Shown piece by piece: positions 8,372 through 16,287 of a stretch of DNA of 64,000 bases (position 1 is the stretch's first letter; each line of letters starts with the position of its first letter). The notes under the pieces are model-generated. The model had not been told where the DNA came from and searched no databases. It saw only the letters and a list, made by a program, of their open reading frames with translations. Origin of the DNA: Clostridiales bacterium UBA1316 (GTDB taxonomy: Bacteria; Bacillota; Clostridia; Oscillospirales; Oscillospiraceae). The stretch spans positions 62,001 through 126,000 of the forward strand of contig DBTM01000061.1 of assembly GCA_002307055.1 (NCBI GenBank). Reading direction: 5' to 3'. The translations under genes and the position numbers were made by a program.

Positions 8372-9178
8372 GTGAAGAAATATCTTATAACGTTTATTGC
8401 GGCGCTGAGCCTTTTAATTGCTACAGGCGTGTCCGCCTCAGCTGTATCACTTGAGGTCGACAGTAAACCTGTTACTATATCCATGTCGGTGAGCAGTGCT
8501 GTAACATATGTGCCGCTCAGAGCTGTTTCCCAAATACTGTGCCCCGGCGCGGCGATTTCTTGGGAGAATAATGAGGCTGTTGTGAGGACAACAAACCTCC
8601 TGATCACGGCACAACCTGGCAGCTGTTATATTAATGCCAACGGTCGGATGCTATATGCCGCAGACGGTATAAAGGTTGAAAACGGCAGAATTATGGTTCC
8701 GATTCGAGTGCTCGCTAAAGCCTTTGGCGCGTCGGTTTCCTGGGATAGCACGACTGGTACGGTATCTCTGGTAAGGGGGAGCGGTACGATTCAATCCGGC
8801 GATAGTTATTACAGCAGTGATGCCGTTTACTGGCTTTCTCGCATCATCAGCGCTGAGAGCCAGCAGGAACCATTAGCCGGTAAAATAGCCGTCGGCAACG
8901 TTATTCTCAACAGAGTAGCCAGCTCGGATTTCCCGAACAGCATCTACGGCGTTATTTTTGACAGCAGATGGGGCGGTCAGTTCCAGCCTGTCAAAAACGG
9001 AACAATTTATGATACCCCAACCGCTGAAAGCATCCTTGCCGCCAAGCTTTGTTTAGACGGCGCATCCGTCGCCGGCAGCAGCCTGTATTTTCTCAACCCG
9101 GCTATATCCTCGAATTTCTGGACAATGCAAAACCGCAGCTATATTACTACAATCGGTAATCATGTGTTCTACGCATAA
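8372..9178 (+). CDS. Exported cell-wall hydrolase: copper-amine-oxidase-like stalk domain plus SleB domain
   Basis: A 268-residue secreted protein. It has a signal peptide (about residues 1-24, ending ASA), a stalk domain of the copper amine oxidase N-terminal type (YVPLRAVSQIL; MVPIRVLAKAFGASVSWD) to about residue 135, and a SleB/CwlJ hydrolase domain. The latter contains IISAESQQEPLAGKIAVG with the catalytic Glu, and VILNRV. The family degrades cortex peptidoglycan during spore germination or remodels vegetative wall. The GTG at 8372 is chosen because AAGGAG (8358-8363) sits eight bases before it; an upstream in-frame GTG overlaps that site. Confidence 0.9.
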   Translation: MKKYLITFIAALSLLIATGVSASAVSLEVDSKPVTISMSVSSAVTYVPLRAVSQILCPGAAISWENNEAVVRTTNLLITAQPGSCYINANGRMLYAADGIKVENGRIMVPIRVLAKAFGASVSWDSTTGTVSLVRGSGTIQSGDSYYSSDAVYWLSRIISAESQQEPLAGKIAVGNVILNRVASSDFPNSIYGVIFDSRWGGQFQPVKNGTIYDTPTAESILAAKLCLDGASVAGSSLYFLNPAISSNFWTMQNRSYITTIGNHVFYA

Positions 9179-9210
9179 AAACACTTTCGTCAGGACAGCT
9201 TAAAATGGAA

Positions 9211-9244
9211 AATACCCTTACGCCTCATTCAGTGTAAGGGTATT
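9211..9244 (+). terminator. Intrinsic terminator after the SleB-type gene
   Basis: A perfect 11-bp stem (AATACCCTTAC, GTAAGGGTATT) around a 12-base loop. It probably also serves leftward transcription, as it lies just beyond the end of the decayed minus-strand gene. Confidence 0.75.
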
Positions 9245-9258
9245 CGTTTCCGTCTTGC

Positions 9259-9860
9259 TCAGCATATGACGACAACGCCGTCGGGTGTCATAAGGCAGAC
9301 GTGCTGCGCGTATTGTCGCGAAAAATCATGAATGTCTGCAGGCTTGAAAAATATTTTTGCTTATCCTCCGGCCAGCCTGCCGGGTCTGCGAGAATCCAGC
9401 GCAGCGCGCCTGTATCGAAATCAAGGTTGATAAGCGCGTCTGCATGGCGGCCCGAGAAGGTTAACGAATGAGTCTTTTCGTCATACCAGAGTGCGTTGCA
9501 GTGAAGCCAGTCCTCCTCGGCTGAGAGGCCGGAGGCACCCTCTCCGGGCGTCAGCACCGATTTAAAATCCCACGATTTTATCACAGCACCCGTTTCGCGG
9601 TCAACGAGTACGCACATATCCTCGACCGTATTGCCGTAATCGGGATACAAACCTAAAATCGGCAGAACATGTGTCACCGCCGCGCATGGGCTGATAAAAT
9701 ATGGGTTCAGCTTAATGAAAGGATTGTCGATGGTAAAGCGCTGCCTGCAAATTCGTCCAGCATCGCCAGTTCCGCTGCTGCCTGCCGCTCCGGTAAATTT
9801 TCTTCGATGATATGCTTGATATGCTGCGTTATAAAAGAAAGGTCACCTCGCATTTACTTT
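9259..9860 (-). pseudogene. Decayed arylsulfotransferase (AssT-type) gene
   Basis: Pieces of an arylsulfate sulfotransferase lie in order on the minus strand in different frames. DNPFIKLNPYFISPCAAVTH joins PILGLYPDYGNTV with the usual intervening residues missing. That runs directly into CVLVDRETGAVIKSWDF and EEDWLHCNALWYDEKTHSLT, which in intact enzymes lie far downstream. After KYF the frame shifts to DIHDFSRQYAQHVCLMTPDG, then stops. Upstream, a further frameshift near 9724 separates a stretch ending in MLDEFAGSALPST. An intact enzyme is much longer (about 550-600 residues), so large parts are deleted. No function is expected. Confidence 0.8.
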
Positions 9861-9876
9861 GTGCTGAAGCAAATAT

Positions 9877-10347
9877 CTATTTGCTGAGCCGTTTCCCCGC
9901 AATATCATTGACCGTCAGCTTAAGCACTGTGACAGCTTTAACCTCGTTTTCATCAAAGTCAAATTGCTGCTTGCTGGAATACTGCCGCATCAGCAGTGCC
10001 AAAGCGTGGAGCTTTTCACTATCACCGACGGTTTCCATTGAGCCGTTGCCGCAGACGCTCTCAAACCCCATCGACGAATCGCAGGCTTTTTCACCGTCGA
10101 TAAAGATCCCGGGGCAGTCCACTTCAAATGCGACATTTTTATTGCGCCGCAAAAGGTCGAGCTTTTTGCCCGCATTTGCGCAATGGAAATACAGAGTAAT
10201 CCTTTGACCTTCGGATTCGGCGCCGTAATTCAGCGGTACAATGTAAGGGTAGGTGTCGTCGAAAAACGCTATCCGGCAGACGCTGCATTTTTTAATAACG
10301 CTCATAATCTCATTAAAATCCGTAATTTCTCTGTCTTTGCGCCTCAT
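9877..10347 (-). CDS. Pyridoxamine 5'-phosphate oxidase-like flavoprotein, Nim-like
   Basis: A 156-residue FMN-binding split-barrel protein. It resembles the NimA/5-nitroimidazole-resistance group: an N-terminal MRRKDREITDFNEIMSVI, then CRIAFFDDTYPYIVPLNYG and a closing MRQYSSKQQFDF. Family members bind FMN or F420 and reduce small molecules; the substrate here is unknown. The start at 10347 is preceded by GGGAG. It follows the response-regulator stop by ten bases, so it is the third gene of the sensor operon and may be in the same stress response. Confidence 0.85.
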   Translation of the reverse strand: MRRKDREITDFNEIMSVIKKCSVCRIAFFDDTYPYIVPLNYGAESEGQRITLYFHCANAGKKLDLLRRNKNVAFEVDCPGIFIDGEKACDSSMGFESVCGNGSMETVGDSEKLHALALLMRQYSSKQQFDFDENEVKAVTVLKLTVNDIAGKRLSK

Positions 10348-10357
10348 AATCTCCCGC

Positions 10358-10984
10358 CTATTCCTGCATGTTCTTATAATAAAATATCGCAAGCTGTGTC
10401 CGGCGTTTAAAGCCGAGCTTATCCATGATGACGCTGATAGCGTTGCGTATGGTGCCCTCGCTGAGATAGAGTGTGCCTGCGATTTCGCGGTTTGATAAGC
10501 CGTCCGCTATGAGACTGATGATTTCAGTTTCCTTTTCGGTGATACCGAAATCGCTTAAATCCGTCTTTTTGTTTTGGCTTAAAAAACCAGGTATTTTAGC
10601 GACGATATCCTCACCGAAAACGCTCTGACCGGCGTAAACGGCTGATAAAGCGGGGACAATGCTCTCAAAATCCTGCTTTAGTATGTAGCCTTTGGCACCG
10701 ATTTTCAGCGCACGGATGATATATTCGTCGTCGGCAAATGTCGTGAGGTATAAAATTTTCGCATCGGGATGCGCTTTGAGAATTTGCTCACCCGCGTCCA
10801 GACCTGTCATTGTTTCCATTCGTATATCCATCAGCAGAATATCAGGCTGTATAGCATCGTACTGCTTTATCGCATCAAAACCGTTATAGCCAATGCAGCT
10901 TACCATAATATTGCCGGAAGACTCGATAATCGTTTTTAACGAAATGCCGACGAGCCTGTCGTCGTCAATAATCAATATATTCAT
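10358..10984 (-). CDS. NarL/LuxR-family response regulator
   Basis: A 208-residue DNA-binding regulator. The receiver domain (about 1-120) has the acidic pair IDDD, phospho-acceptor Asp53 in LLMDIRM, TTFADD and Lys in GYILKQD. The C-terminal helix-turn-helix is LuxR-like (ITEKETEIISLIADGLSNRE and LSEGTIRNAISVIMDKLG). The ATG overlaps the kinase stop codon, so the two are translationally coupled. Its targets are unknown; the downstream Nim-like gene and its own operon are the nearest candidates. Confidence 0.93.
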   Translation of the reverse strand: MNILIIDDDRLVGISLKTIIESSGNIMVSCIGYNGFDAIKQYDAIQPDILLMDIRMETMTGLDAGEQILKAHPDAKILYLTTFADDEYIIRALKIGAKGYILKQDFESIVPALSAVYAGQSVFGEDIVAKIPGFLSQNKKTDLSDFGITEKETEIISLIADGLSNREIAGTLYLSEGTIRNAISVIMDKLGFKRRTQLAIFYYKNMQE

Positions 10985-12054
10985 AATAACCCCTTATTCT
11001 GTTTCGGTATCGAAACGAATACCGTGAAGCCGCTGTCATAACCGATATTGACGAGGCCGCCGACCGCCTGCACACGCTGCGCGATGTTTTTGAGACCGAT
11101 ACCGTCACCCATGGTTTCCTTTTGTGAACCGTTATCTTTTATGATGAGCTGGTAGAGCGCCGGATGCTCCCGCAGGGTGACCTTAACCAGAGTTGCATCC
11201 GAGTGCCGCATGATATTGGAAAACGCCTCTTTGACGACGGATAAGAGGGCATACTTTACCTTTTTTTCAGGATTGCTGTCCATATCATAATCCAGAACGA
11301 TGCCGCAGAAATCGAATCCGTCACAGAGATGCTTGGTTTCAGAATAGAGGTCAATAGAATCCTCATATAGGTTGTGCACACTTGACCGGACACTGTCCAT
11401 GCCCGTCGAAAGCGTGTTCTTAAGGATATCCAGCTTCTCTTTCAAAGCATCGTCGGTGCAGGTTGCGATGAGAGCGCCTGTCTGCAAAATAGAATTGGAC
11501 AGAATGTGCCCGACACTGTCGTGAATGTCGCGCGCAATCCTGTTGCGTTCATTTAAGGTAGCGAGGTTGACCTCATAATCCTGCTTTTCCATGAGTTCTT
11601 TATTCTTTCTTTCCAGCAGAAGCGAAAATTCCTTCGTGTTGTCTCTGAGCGTTATATACTCGCTTCTCGTTTGCTCAAGCATCATTGTCCGGCGTTTGAT
11701 GAGATAGGCAAGACCTGAAAAGAGAACAATGAAGATACAGGGCATTAAGGGCAAAAGCTGAAACCCGACACCGGCAGGAATGACAGCCAGCAGCAGCGCC
11801 GCCTGATATTTTGAATCAAAGACATCATACAATATCACAGGGAGAAAAAACAGAAAAACCGGGTAGAAAATGCAGACGGCAAAATAAAGTACCACCGTCA
11901 GAATTTTTACCCGGTCAGCATCGATATAGCTCAAAAACGCGCTGGTGATGACCACGCAAATGATTGGCACAACGATATAGATATCCATATGATATTCAAC
12001 ATAGAATACGGCGCAAAGGATAAATACCGTTGCCTTGTCAATATATTTGTCCAT
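10981..12054 (-). CDS. Sensor histidine kinase, NarX/DesK (HisKA_3) type
   Basis: A 357-residue membrane kinase. The first ~130 residues contain four to five hydrophobic segments and little extracellular sequence, suggesting intramembrane sensing. A coiled linker leads to the HisKA_3 phospho-acceptor NRIARDIHDSVGHILSN, and then a GHKL ATPase domain with VVKEAFSNIMRHSDA (N box) and DNGSQ...GDGIGLKNI (G boxes). An in-frame TTG at 12072 is an alternative start; the ATG at 12054 has only a weak ribosome site. It pairs with the overlapping regulator. The signal is unknown. Confidence 0.9.
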   Translation of the reverse strand: MDKYIDKATVFILCAVFYVEYHMDIYIVVPIICVVITSAFLSYIDADRVKILTVVLYFAVCIFYPVFLFFLPVILYDVFDSKYQAALLLAVIPAGVGFQLLPLMPCIFIVLFSGLAYLIKRRTMMLEQTRSEYITLRDNTKEFSLLLERKNKELMEKQDYEVNLATLNERNRIARDIHDSVGHILSNSILQTGALIATCTDDALKEKLDILKNTLSTGMDSVRSSVHNLYEDSIDLYSETKHLCDGFDFCGIVLDYDMDSNPEKKVKYALLSVVKEAFSNIMRHSDATLVKVTLREHPALYQLIIKDNGSQKETMGDGIGLKNIAQRVQAVGGLVNIGYDSGFTVFVSIPKQNKGLL

Positions 12055-12263
12055 GAGATTATCACATCCCAAACTTTATCCGAATGAAGGTTTCAAAGCT
12101 ATTTTATCAGGTGACCGGAAAGATTACAATATTGTTGATTCAAACGAAGGTGTTTTCGGCTTGACTTTCATGATGCCAACAGCAGGCGAAACGCTTTGCT
12201 TCAAACTGAGCACTTTCAAAAATTATCATAATGATAGTTACTTCCCCCCCTCAATATAAGATA

Positions 12264-12294
12264 AATCCCTGTCTCAATAAACAAGACAGGGATT
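12264..12294 (+). terminator. Terminator-like hairpin beside the XRE gene
   Basis: A perfect 11-bp stem (AATCCCTGTCT, AGACAGGGATT) with a 9-base loop. On the minus strand it lies about 30 bases beyond the stop of the XRE gene, where it would end that leftward transcript. Confidence 0.7.
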
Positions 12295-12324
12295 CTTCGG
12301 CTGTGCCTGCATGTGGTTTTTATT

Positions 12325-12576
12325 TTAATTGAATGTAAGTAATTGGTTTAGATCGATTTCAAGAGCTTGCGAAATCCGATACAAAGTGATTAGCGACAAG
12401 CCATAAGGCGTCGAACTCTCAAGGTTAAATATTGTACCGGGGCTTAATCCGGATTTTTCGGCGAGTTCCGCTTGACTCAGCCATTTTCTTTTCCGCGTAT
12501 ATTGAATTTTAAAGCCAACATTATTAATAAATTGAATTTCAGCTGAGGTATGTGTTTCTTTATTAAACGAAGGCAT
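12325..12576 (-). CDS. Small XRE-family helix-turn-helix protein
   Basis: An 83-residue single-domain regulator. The helix-turn-helix is visible in WLSQAELAEKSGLSPGTIFN followed by LITLYRISQALEIDLNQLL, the usual Cro/cI-like ending. The ribosome site AAAGGTTG precedes the ATG. It is divergent from the ABC exporter operon, which starts about 360 bases away, and could regulate it; no operator has been shown. Confidence 0.85.
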   Translation of the reverse strand: MPSFNKETHTSAEIQFINNVGFKIQYTRKRKWLSQAELAEKSGLSPGTIFNLESSTPYGLSLITLYRISQALEIDLNQLLTFN

Positions 12577-12810
12577 CGCTATTCAACCTTTCTCTATAAT
12601 AATTTACGATGATAATGATATGATTTATGATAAATACTGTAAAACATTTCGTGCGTAAGGTGTGTGATAAAGTTCGATTTTATGTGAGATAAAATGATGA
12701 TTGACTGTAATTTTCATTATAATGACGACATGATAAAGATAGCATGAAGGACATGCGTCAGCGTATAAAGATCGCATAAAGGAACGTGCTGTATATAGAT
12801 GAAGCAAGTA

Positions 12811-12861
12811 AAAACCTCCTGAACTGGTATGACATTTGTCATATACAACTCAGGAGGTTTT
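12811..12861 (+). promoter_or_regulatory. Large hairpin in the exporter leader, possible attenuator
   Basis: A perfect 12-bp outer stem (AAAACCTCCTGA at 12811-12822, TCAGGAGGTTTT at 12850-12861) encloses a second 7-bp stem (TATGACA/TGTCATA, 12828-12843). The 3' arm carries AGGAGG, a full ribosome site, and ends in TTTT. It could act as a terminator/attenuator or as an RNA switch hiding a ribosome site. Position is about 75 bases before the ATPase start. Confidence 0.55.
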
Positions 12862-12908
12862 GCACTTATGTGTGACGCTTGTTGAGCATAGAATGAGAAC
12901 ACAAATCA

Positions 12909-12937
12909 AATTCCCCAAGAAAGGAAAGGCGATATCT
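12909..12937 (+). promoter_or_regulatory. Shared 29-base translation leader, copy 1
   Basis: The 29 bases before the ABC ATPase ATG (starting AATTCCCCAAGAAAGGA) match those before the lipoprotein start at 20881 at 25 of 29 positions. They contain the ribosome site AAGGAAAGG. Confidence 0.55.
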
Positions 12938-13870
12938 ATGGTAGTCAAAGTGAATAATCTCGTTAAAAGATACGGCGATTTGATAGCTCTGGACCATTTC
13001 AATCTGGAGGTTAAGGAGGGAGAGGTTTTTGGACTCCTGGGGCCTAACGGCTCAGGTAAAACCACAGCGATCAACTGCATCCTCTCACTTCTGAAATATG
13101 ACAAAGGCTCTATTGAGGTCTTCGGGAAACCGATGCAGCCCGATTCTTACGAATCGAAAAGAGACATCGGTATCGTCATGCAGAATGTTGCCGTTTTTAA
13201 GGAACTCACCGTGCAGGAAAACATCACTTATTTCTGCGGGCTTTACATCAGCGATAAAAAAAGATGTGAGGAGCTGGTCGAGGAGGCTATTCATTTCGTC
13301 GGCCTTGAGAATTACCGCAAATTTCTGCCCAAAAAACTGAGCGGCGGCCTGCTCAGAAGATTGAATATCGCCTGCGGTGTTGCCCACAAACCAAAGCTCA
13401 TTATTCTCGATGAACCGACCGTAGCCGTTGACCCGCAGAGCAGAAACAACATTCTCGAGGGCATATTAAAGCTGAACAGTGAAGGCGCGACGGTAATATA
13501 TACCTCGCATTACATGGAAGAAGTCGAGCAGATTTGCTCGAGAATCGCCATCATGGATAAGGGCAAGATCATTGCCACAGGAACGACAAGCGAACTGAAG
13601 GATATGATTAAAACAGGGGAGAAGATCACCGTTGAATTACTTAAGGCAGACAGCAGCATCCTCGCCGGGCTCAAACAGCTCCCGTATACCATTTCTGCCG
13701 AAATCTCCGGTTCGCAGATCGTTGTAAAATCCGACCACAGCAAGAATAATCTGCTGGCTGTGCTGGACTATCTGAATTCACACAACATTGCTTACGGCAG
13801 AATCTTCTGCGAGCTTCCGACACTTAATGATGTTTTCCTTGAAATCACCGGCAAAGAGTTAAGGGATTAG
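12938..13870 (+). CDS. ABC transporter ATP-binding protein (ABC-2 exporter)
   Basis: A 310-residue ATPase. Walker A is GPNGSGKTT, the Q-loop VMQN, the signature LSGGLLRRLN (a variant of LSGGQ), and Walker B LIILDEPTVAVDP. An H-loop follows in IYTSHYMEE. The C-terminal 80 residues are the extension common in drug- and lipid-exporting ABC-2 systems. The ATG at 12938 has a clear ribosome site; earlier in-frame ATGs lie inside the leader hairpin. The two following permease genes complete the exporter. The substrate is unknown. Confidence 0.93.
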   Translation: MVVKVNNLVKRYGDLIALDHFNLEVKEGEVFGLLGPNGSGKTTAINCILSLLKYDKGSIEVFGKPMQPDSYESKRDIGIVMQNVAVFKELTVQENITYFCGLYISDKKRCEELVEEAIHFVGLENYRKFLPKKLSGGLLRRLNIACGVAHKPKLIILDEPTVAVDPQSRNNILEGILKLNSEGATVIYTSHYMEEVEQICSRIAIMDKGKIIATGTTSELKDMIKTGEKITVELLKADSSILAGLKQLPYTISAEISGSQIVVKSDHSKNNLLAVLDYLNSHNIAYGRIFCELPTLNDVFLEITGKELRD

Positions 13871-13882
13871 GGGGAGGATATT

Positions 13883-15025
13883 ATGTTTGCGCATATTTTT
13901 AAATACAGCCTGAAAATGCATCTGCGCCAGCGTGCGGAATTGTTTTGGACGCTTATCTATCCGCTCGTACTGGCGGTGTTCTTTGGCATGGCGTTCTCAA
14001 ACCTCTCCGGTGCCGATAAATTCACGAGTTTCCCGATCGGCGTTGTCAATAATGCGGAGTATAAAAGCCAGACATATTTCATATCTGCCCTCAAATCAGT
14101 CTCCGACGGGGCGTCAGAAGCAAAAGATAAACTGTTTGACGTGACATTGATGACGAAAGAACAGGCGGAGAAGAGTTTAAACGACAATGAAATTAAAGGT
14201 TACATCCTGTTCGAAAACGGCACGCATGTCGCTGTCAAATCGTCGGGCTTGGACCAGACGATCCTGAAGGATTTTATGGATAGCTACCTGGCTCAAAGCT
14301 CCGCCGTCAAAACGATTGTATCGCAGAATCCGGCGGCAGGAAGCAGCTTGAAGTTTGGCGATGCAGCATCATTTGTAAAGCAGGCGTCAAACAGCCGGGC
14401 AGGCGGTGATTCGACCGTTATCATGTACTACGGGCTTATTTCGATGGCAGTGATGTTCGGCGGCTTCTGGGGTCGGAGAGAAGTAGTGGATATTCAAGCT
14501 GACATGTCCCCGCAGGGGGCGAGGATCAATATGGTACCTGTCCACAAACTCAAAGCCTTCGTCTTCTCAATTTCAACATCCTTGCTTATACAGATCGGCT
14601 CGCTGCTGTTTTTGATCGCTTTTATGGGGCTGGTGCTTGGGGTCGACTTCGGAAAGCAGCTTGGCGGCGTGATTTTAACATGCATTGTGTCGGGCATCAT
14701 GGGAGTCACCTTCGGTGCTTTTTTAGCCGCCGTCATTCGGGGCAGCGAGAACATAAGAAACGCGGTGATGATAGGCGCCAGCCTCCTGTGTTCCGTAATT
14801 GCGGGAATGGTATCACCGAGCCTTAAATATATCGTTACGCAGGCGGTGCCGATACTGCAGTACATCAACCCGGCTAACCTGGTTTCAGACGCGTTGTATG
14901 CGCTGTATTATTACGGCCTGGGCACACGCTTTACTCTTAATATTGTCCTGATGCTCGCGTTCTCCGCTGCCTTTTCCGTGAGTGTTTATCTTGTGATGAG
15001 GAGGCAGAAATATGCCAGTCTTTAA
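13883..15025 (+). CDS. ABC-2 type permease subunit 1
   Basis: A 380-residue membrane protein with the ABC-2 layout. One membrane helix near residues 22-40 is followed by a large extracytoplasmic loop (to about 170), and then about five helices in the C-terminal half. The N-terminus FAHIFKYSLKMHLRQRAELF with FWTLIYPLVLAVFFGMAF is typical of the ABC2_membrane_3 (YhaP-like) family. GGAGG lies just before the ATG, 12 bases after the ATPase stop. It should pair with subunit 2 as a heterodimer. Confidence 0.9.
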   Translation: MFAHIFKYSLKMHLRQRAELFWTLIYPLVLAVFFGMAFSNLSGADKFTSFPIGVVNNAEYKSQTYFISALKSVSDGASEAKDKLFDVTLMTKEQAEKSLNDNEIKGYILFENGTHVAVKSSGLDQTILKDFMDSYLAQSSAVKTIVSQNPAAGSSLKFGDAASFVKQASNSRAGGDSTVIMYYGLISMAVMFGGFWGRREVVDIQADMSPQGARINMVPVHKLKAFVFSISTSLLIQIGSLLFLIAFMGLVLGVDFGKQLGGVILTCIVSGIMGVTFGAFLAAVIRGSENIRNAVMIGASLLCSVIAGMVSPSLKYIVTQAVPILQYINPANLVSDALYALYYYGLGTRFTLNIVLMLAFSAAFSVSVYLVMRRQKYASL

Positions 15026-16181
15026 AGCATACTTTATCGTGATCAAGAGATATTTACCGTCATTACTCATTTACTTTTTTATCTTTATTATCATGACAAT
15101 ACTCTTTTCAAAGGTTATTGGAAGCCAGACCTCATTTAGTTTCACCGCGGTGAAAGCCAATGTAGTCGTAAACACGGACGAGAGTTCGCCGCTGATAGAC
15201 GGTCTTGTGAAATATATCAGCGATAACGCCAATATCGTCACCGTGGGTAATGGCACCGAGAGTATTCAGGACGCGTTGTTTTACGGTAAAGCGGATTATG
15301 TTTTGCGAATTCCTGCCGGCTTTACTGAGAGCTTCATGAGCGGCAGCAACGTCATCACATTGGAGAAAACGACGGGTACAATGTCAGGCGACAGCGTTAA
15401 TATGGATGTTCTCATCAACCAATACCTGAATACAGCGCGGCTGTATACACTGAATGTACCAGGCATTTCGGCGGAGGATCTCGCAAGAGATGTAGCAATA
15501 AATCTAAATAATACCGCCGGTGTTGATTTTGCCGCAAGCGACAATCAGGTAAACACAAGCATCCTTTACGACACATTTCGATATATGGCATATGCGGTTC
15601 TGGCTATTATGCTGATGGGTGTCGTGTCGATCATGATGGCTTTCAATGACCCGGAACTGGCTAAGAGGAATCTTTGCGCGCCGCTGAAACCGTACAAAAT
15701 GTACCTGCAGATGTTCTTTGGCAATACAGCCCTAACAGTGATCGTTTGGGCAGCCATGTGCATACTTGCGCTTGTTTTGAGCGGGGTGTTGGAATTAAGC
15801 CCGGGTGTTCTTCTCCTATGCCTCAATATCCTGGTCTTTTCAATCTGCAGTCTGGCTATTGCCTTTTTAGCGGGTAAGTTTGTCAAGAGCCAGATTGCGC
15901 TGGCGGCTGTAGCTAACATCATATCACTCGGCGTCTGCTTTTTAAGCGGTATTTTCGTGCCCCAGGATCTGTTGGGGGTAAATGTTCTGAGAATCGCCAG
16001 CTTTACCCCAGGTTATTGGTATGTTAAAGCGATTGACACGATTAAGGATCTGCCGGCTGTCACCTTCGATAATGTCCGCCCAATCCTCGGAGACATGCTC
16101 ATCCAACTCGGATTCGCCGCCGCCTGTATCATCATCGCGCTTGTAGCGACCAAACAAAAAAGGCAAAACATGGAGAGGTAG
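15012..16181 (+). CDS. ABC-2 type permease subunit 2
   Basis: A 389-residue membrane protein with the same architecture as subunit 1: an N-terminal helix (about 17-36), a long outer loop with KANVVVNTDESSPL, and five or six C-terminal helices. Its start overlaps subunit 1 by 14 bases, so translation is coupled. The divergence between the two subunits suggests an asymmetric heterodimer. Confidence 0.9.
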   Translation: MPVFKAYFIVIKRYLPSLLIYFFIFIIMTILFSKVIGSQTSFSFTAVKANVVVNTDESSPLIDGLVKYISDNANIVTVGNGTESIQDALFYGKADYVLRIPAGFTESFMSGSNVITLEKTTGTMSGDSVNMDVLINQYLNTARLYTLNVPGISAEDLARDVAINLNNTAGVDFAASDNQVNTSILYDTFRYMAYAVLAIMLMGVVSIMMAFNDPELAKRNLCAPLKPYKMYLQMFFGNTALTVIVWAAMCILALVLSGVLELSPGVLLLCLNILVFSICSLAIAFLAGKFVKSQIALAAVANIISLGVCFLSGIFVPQDLLGVNVLRIASFTPGYWYVKAIDTIKDLPAVTFDNVRPILGDMLIQLGFAAACIIIALVATKQKRQNMER

Positions 16182-16196
16182 TTTTTAATTTTGAAT

Positions 16197-16233
16197 GCAC
16201 AAAGCCTGTAACCACCGGTTACAGGCTTTGTGC
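16197..16233. terminator. Bidirectional terminator between the exporter and ppk
   Basis: A perfect 17-bp stem (16197-16213 with 16217-16233; GCACAAAGCCTGTAACC and its complement) around a 3-base loop sits between convergent genes. No strong T-run follows on the plus side. On the minus side an A/T-rich stretch follows. Confidence 0.75.
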
Positions 16234-16287
16234 GGCATTTCATATATTCTTGACTGATGGCATGAGATTCAACAGTTCGGGAATGAA

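Larger units (their letters stand above)
12577..12937. other. Long leader/intergenic region before the ABC exporter
   Basis: About 360 bases with no credible gene. The first part is AT-rich and repetitive (several GATAA/TATGA runs). The second part holds a large hairpin (12811-12861) and a leader element shared with two other genes (12909-12937). It probably carries divergent promoters for the XRE gene and the exporter; no clear consensus boxes were found. Confidence 0.5.

Noticed and set aside
12035..12259. 74-residue frame upstream of the histidine kinase
   Set aside because: No ribosome site, start lies inside the kinase gene, and composition looks random; kept as intergenic.
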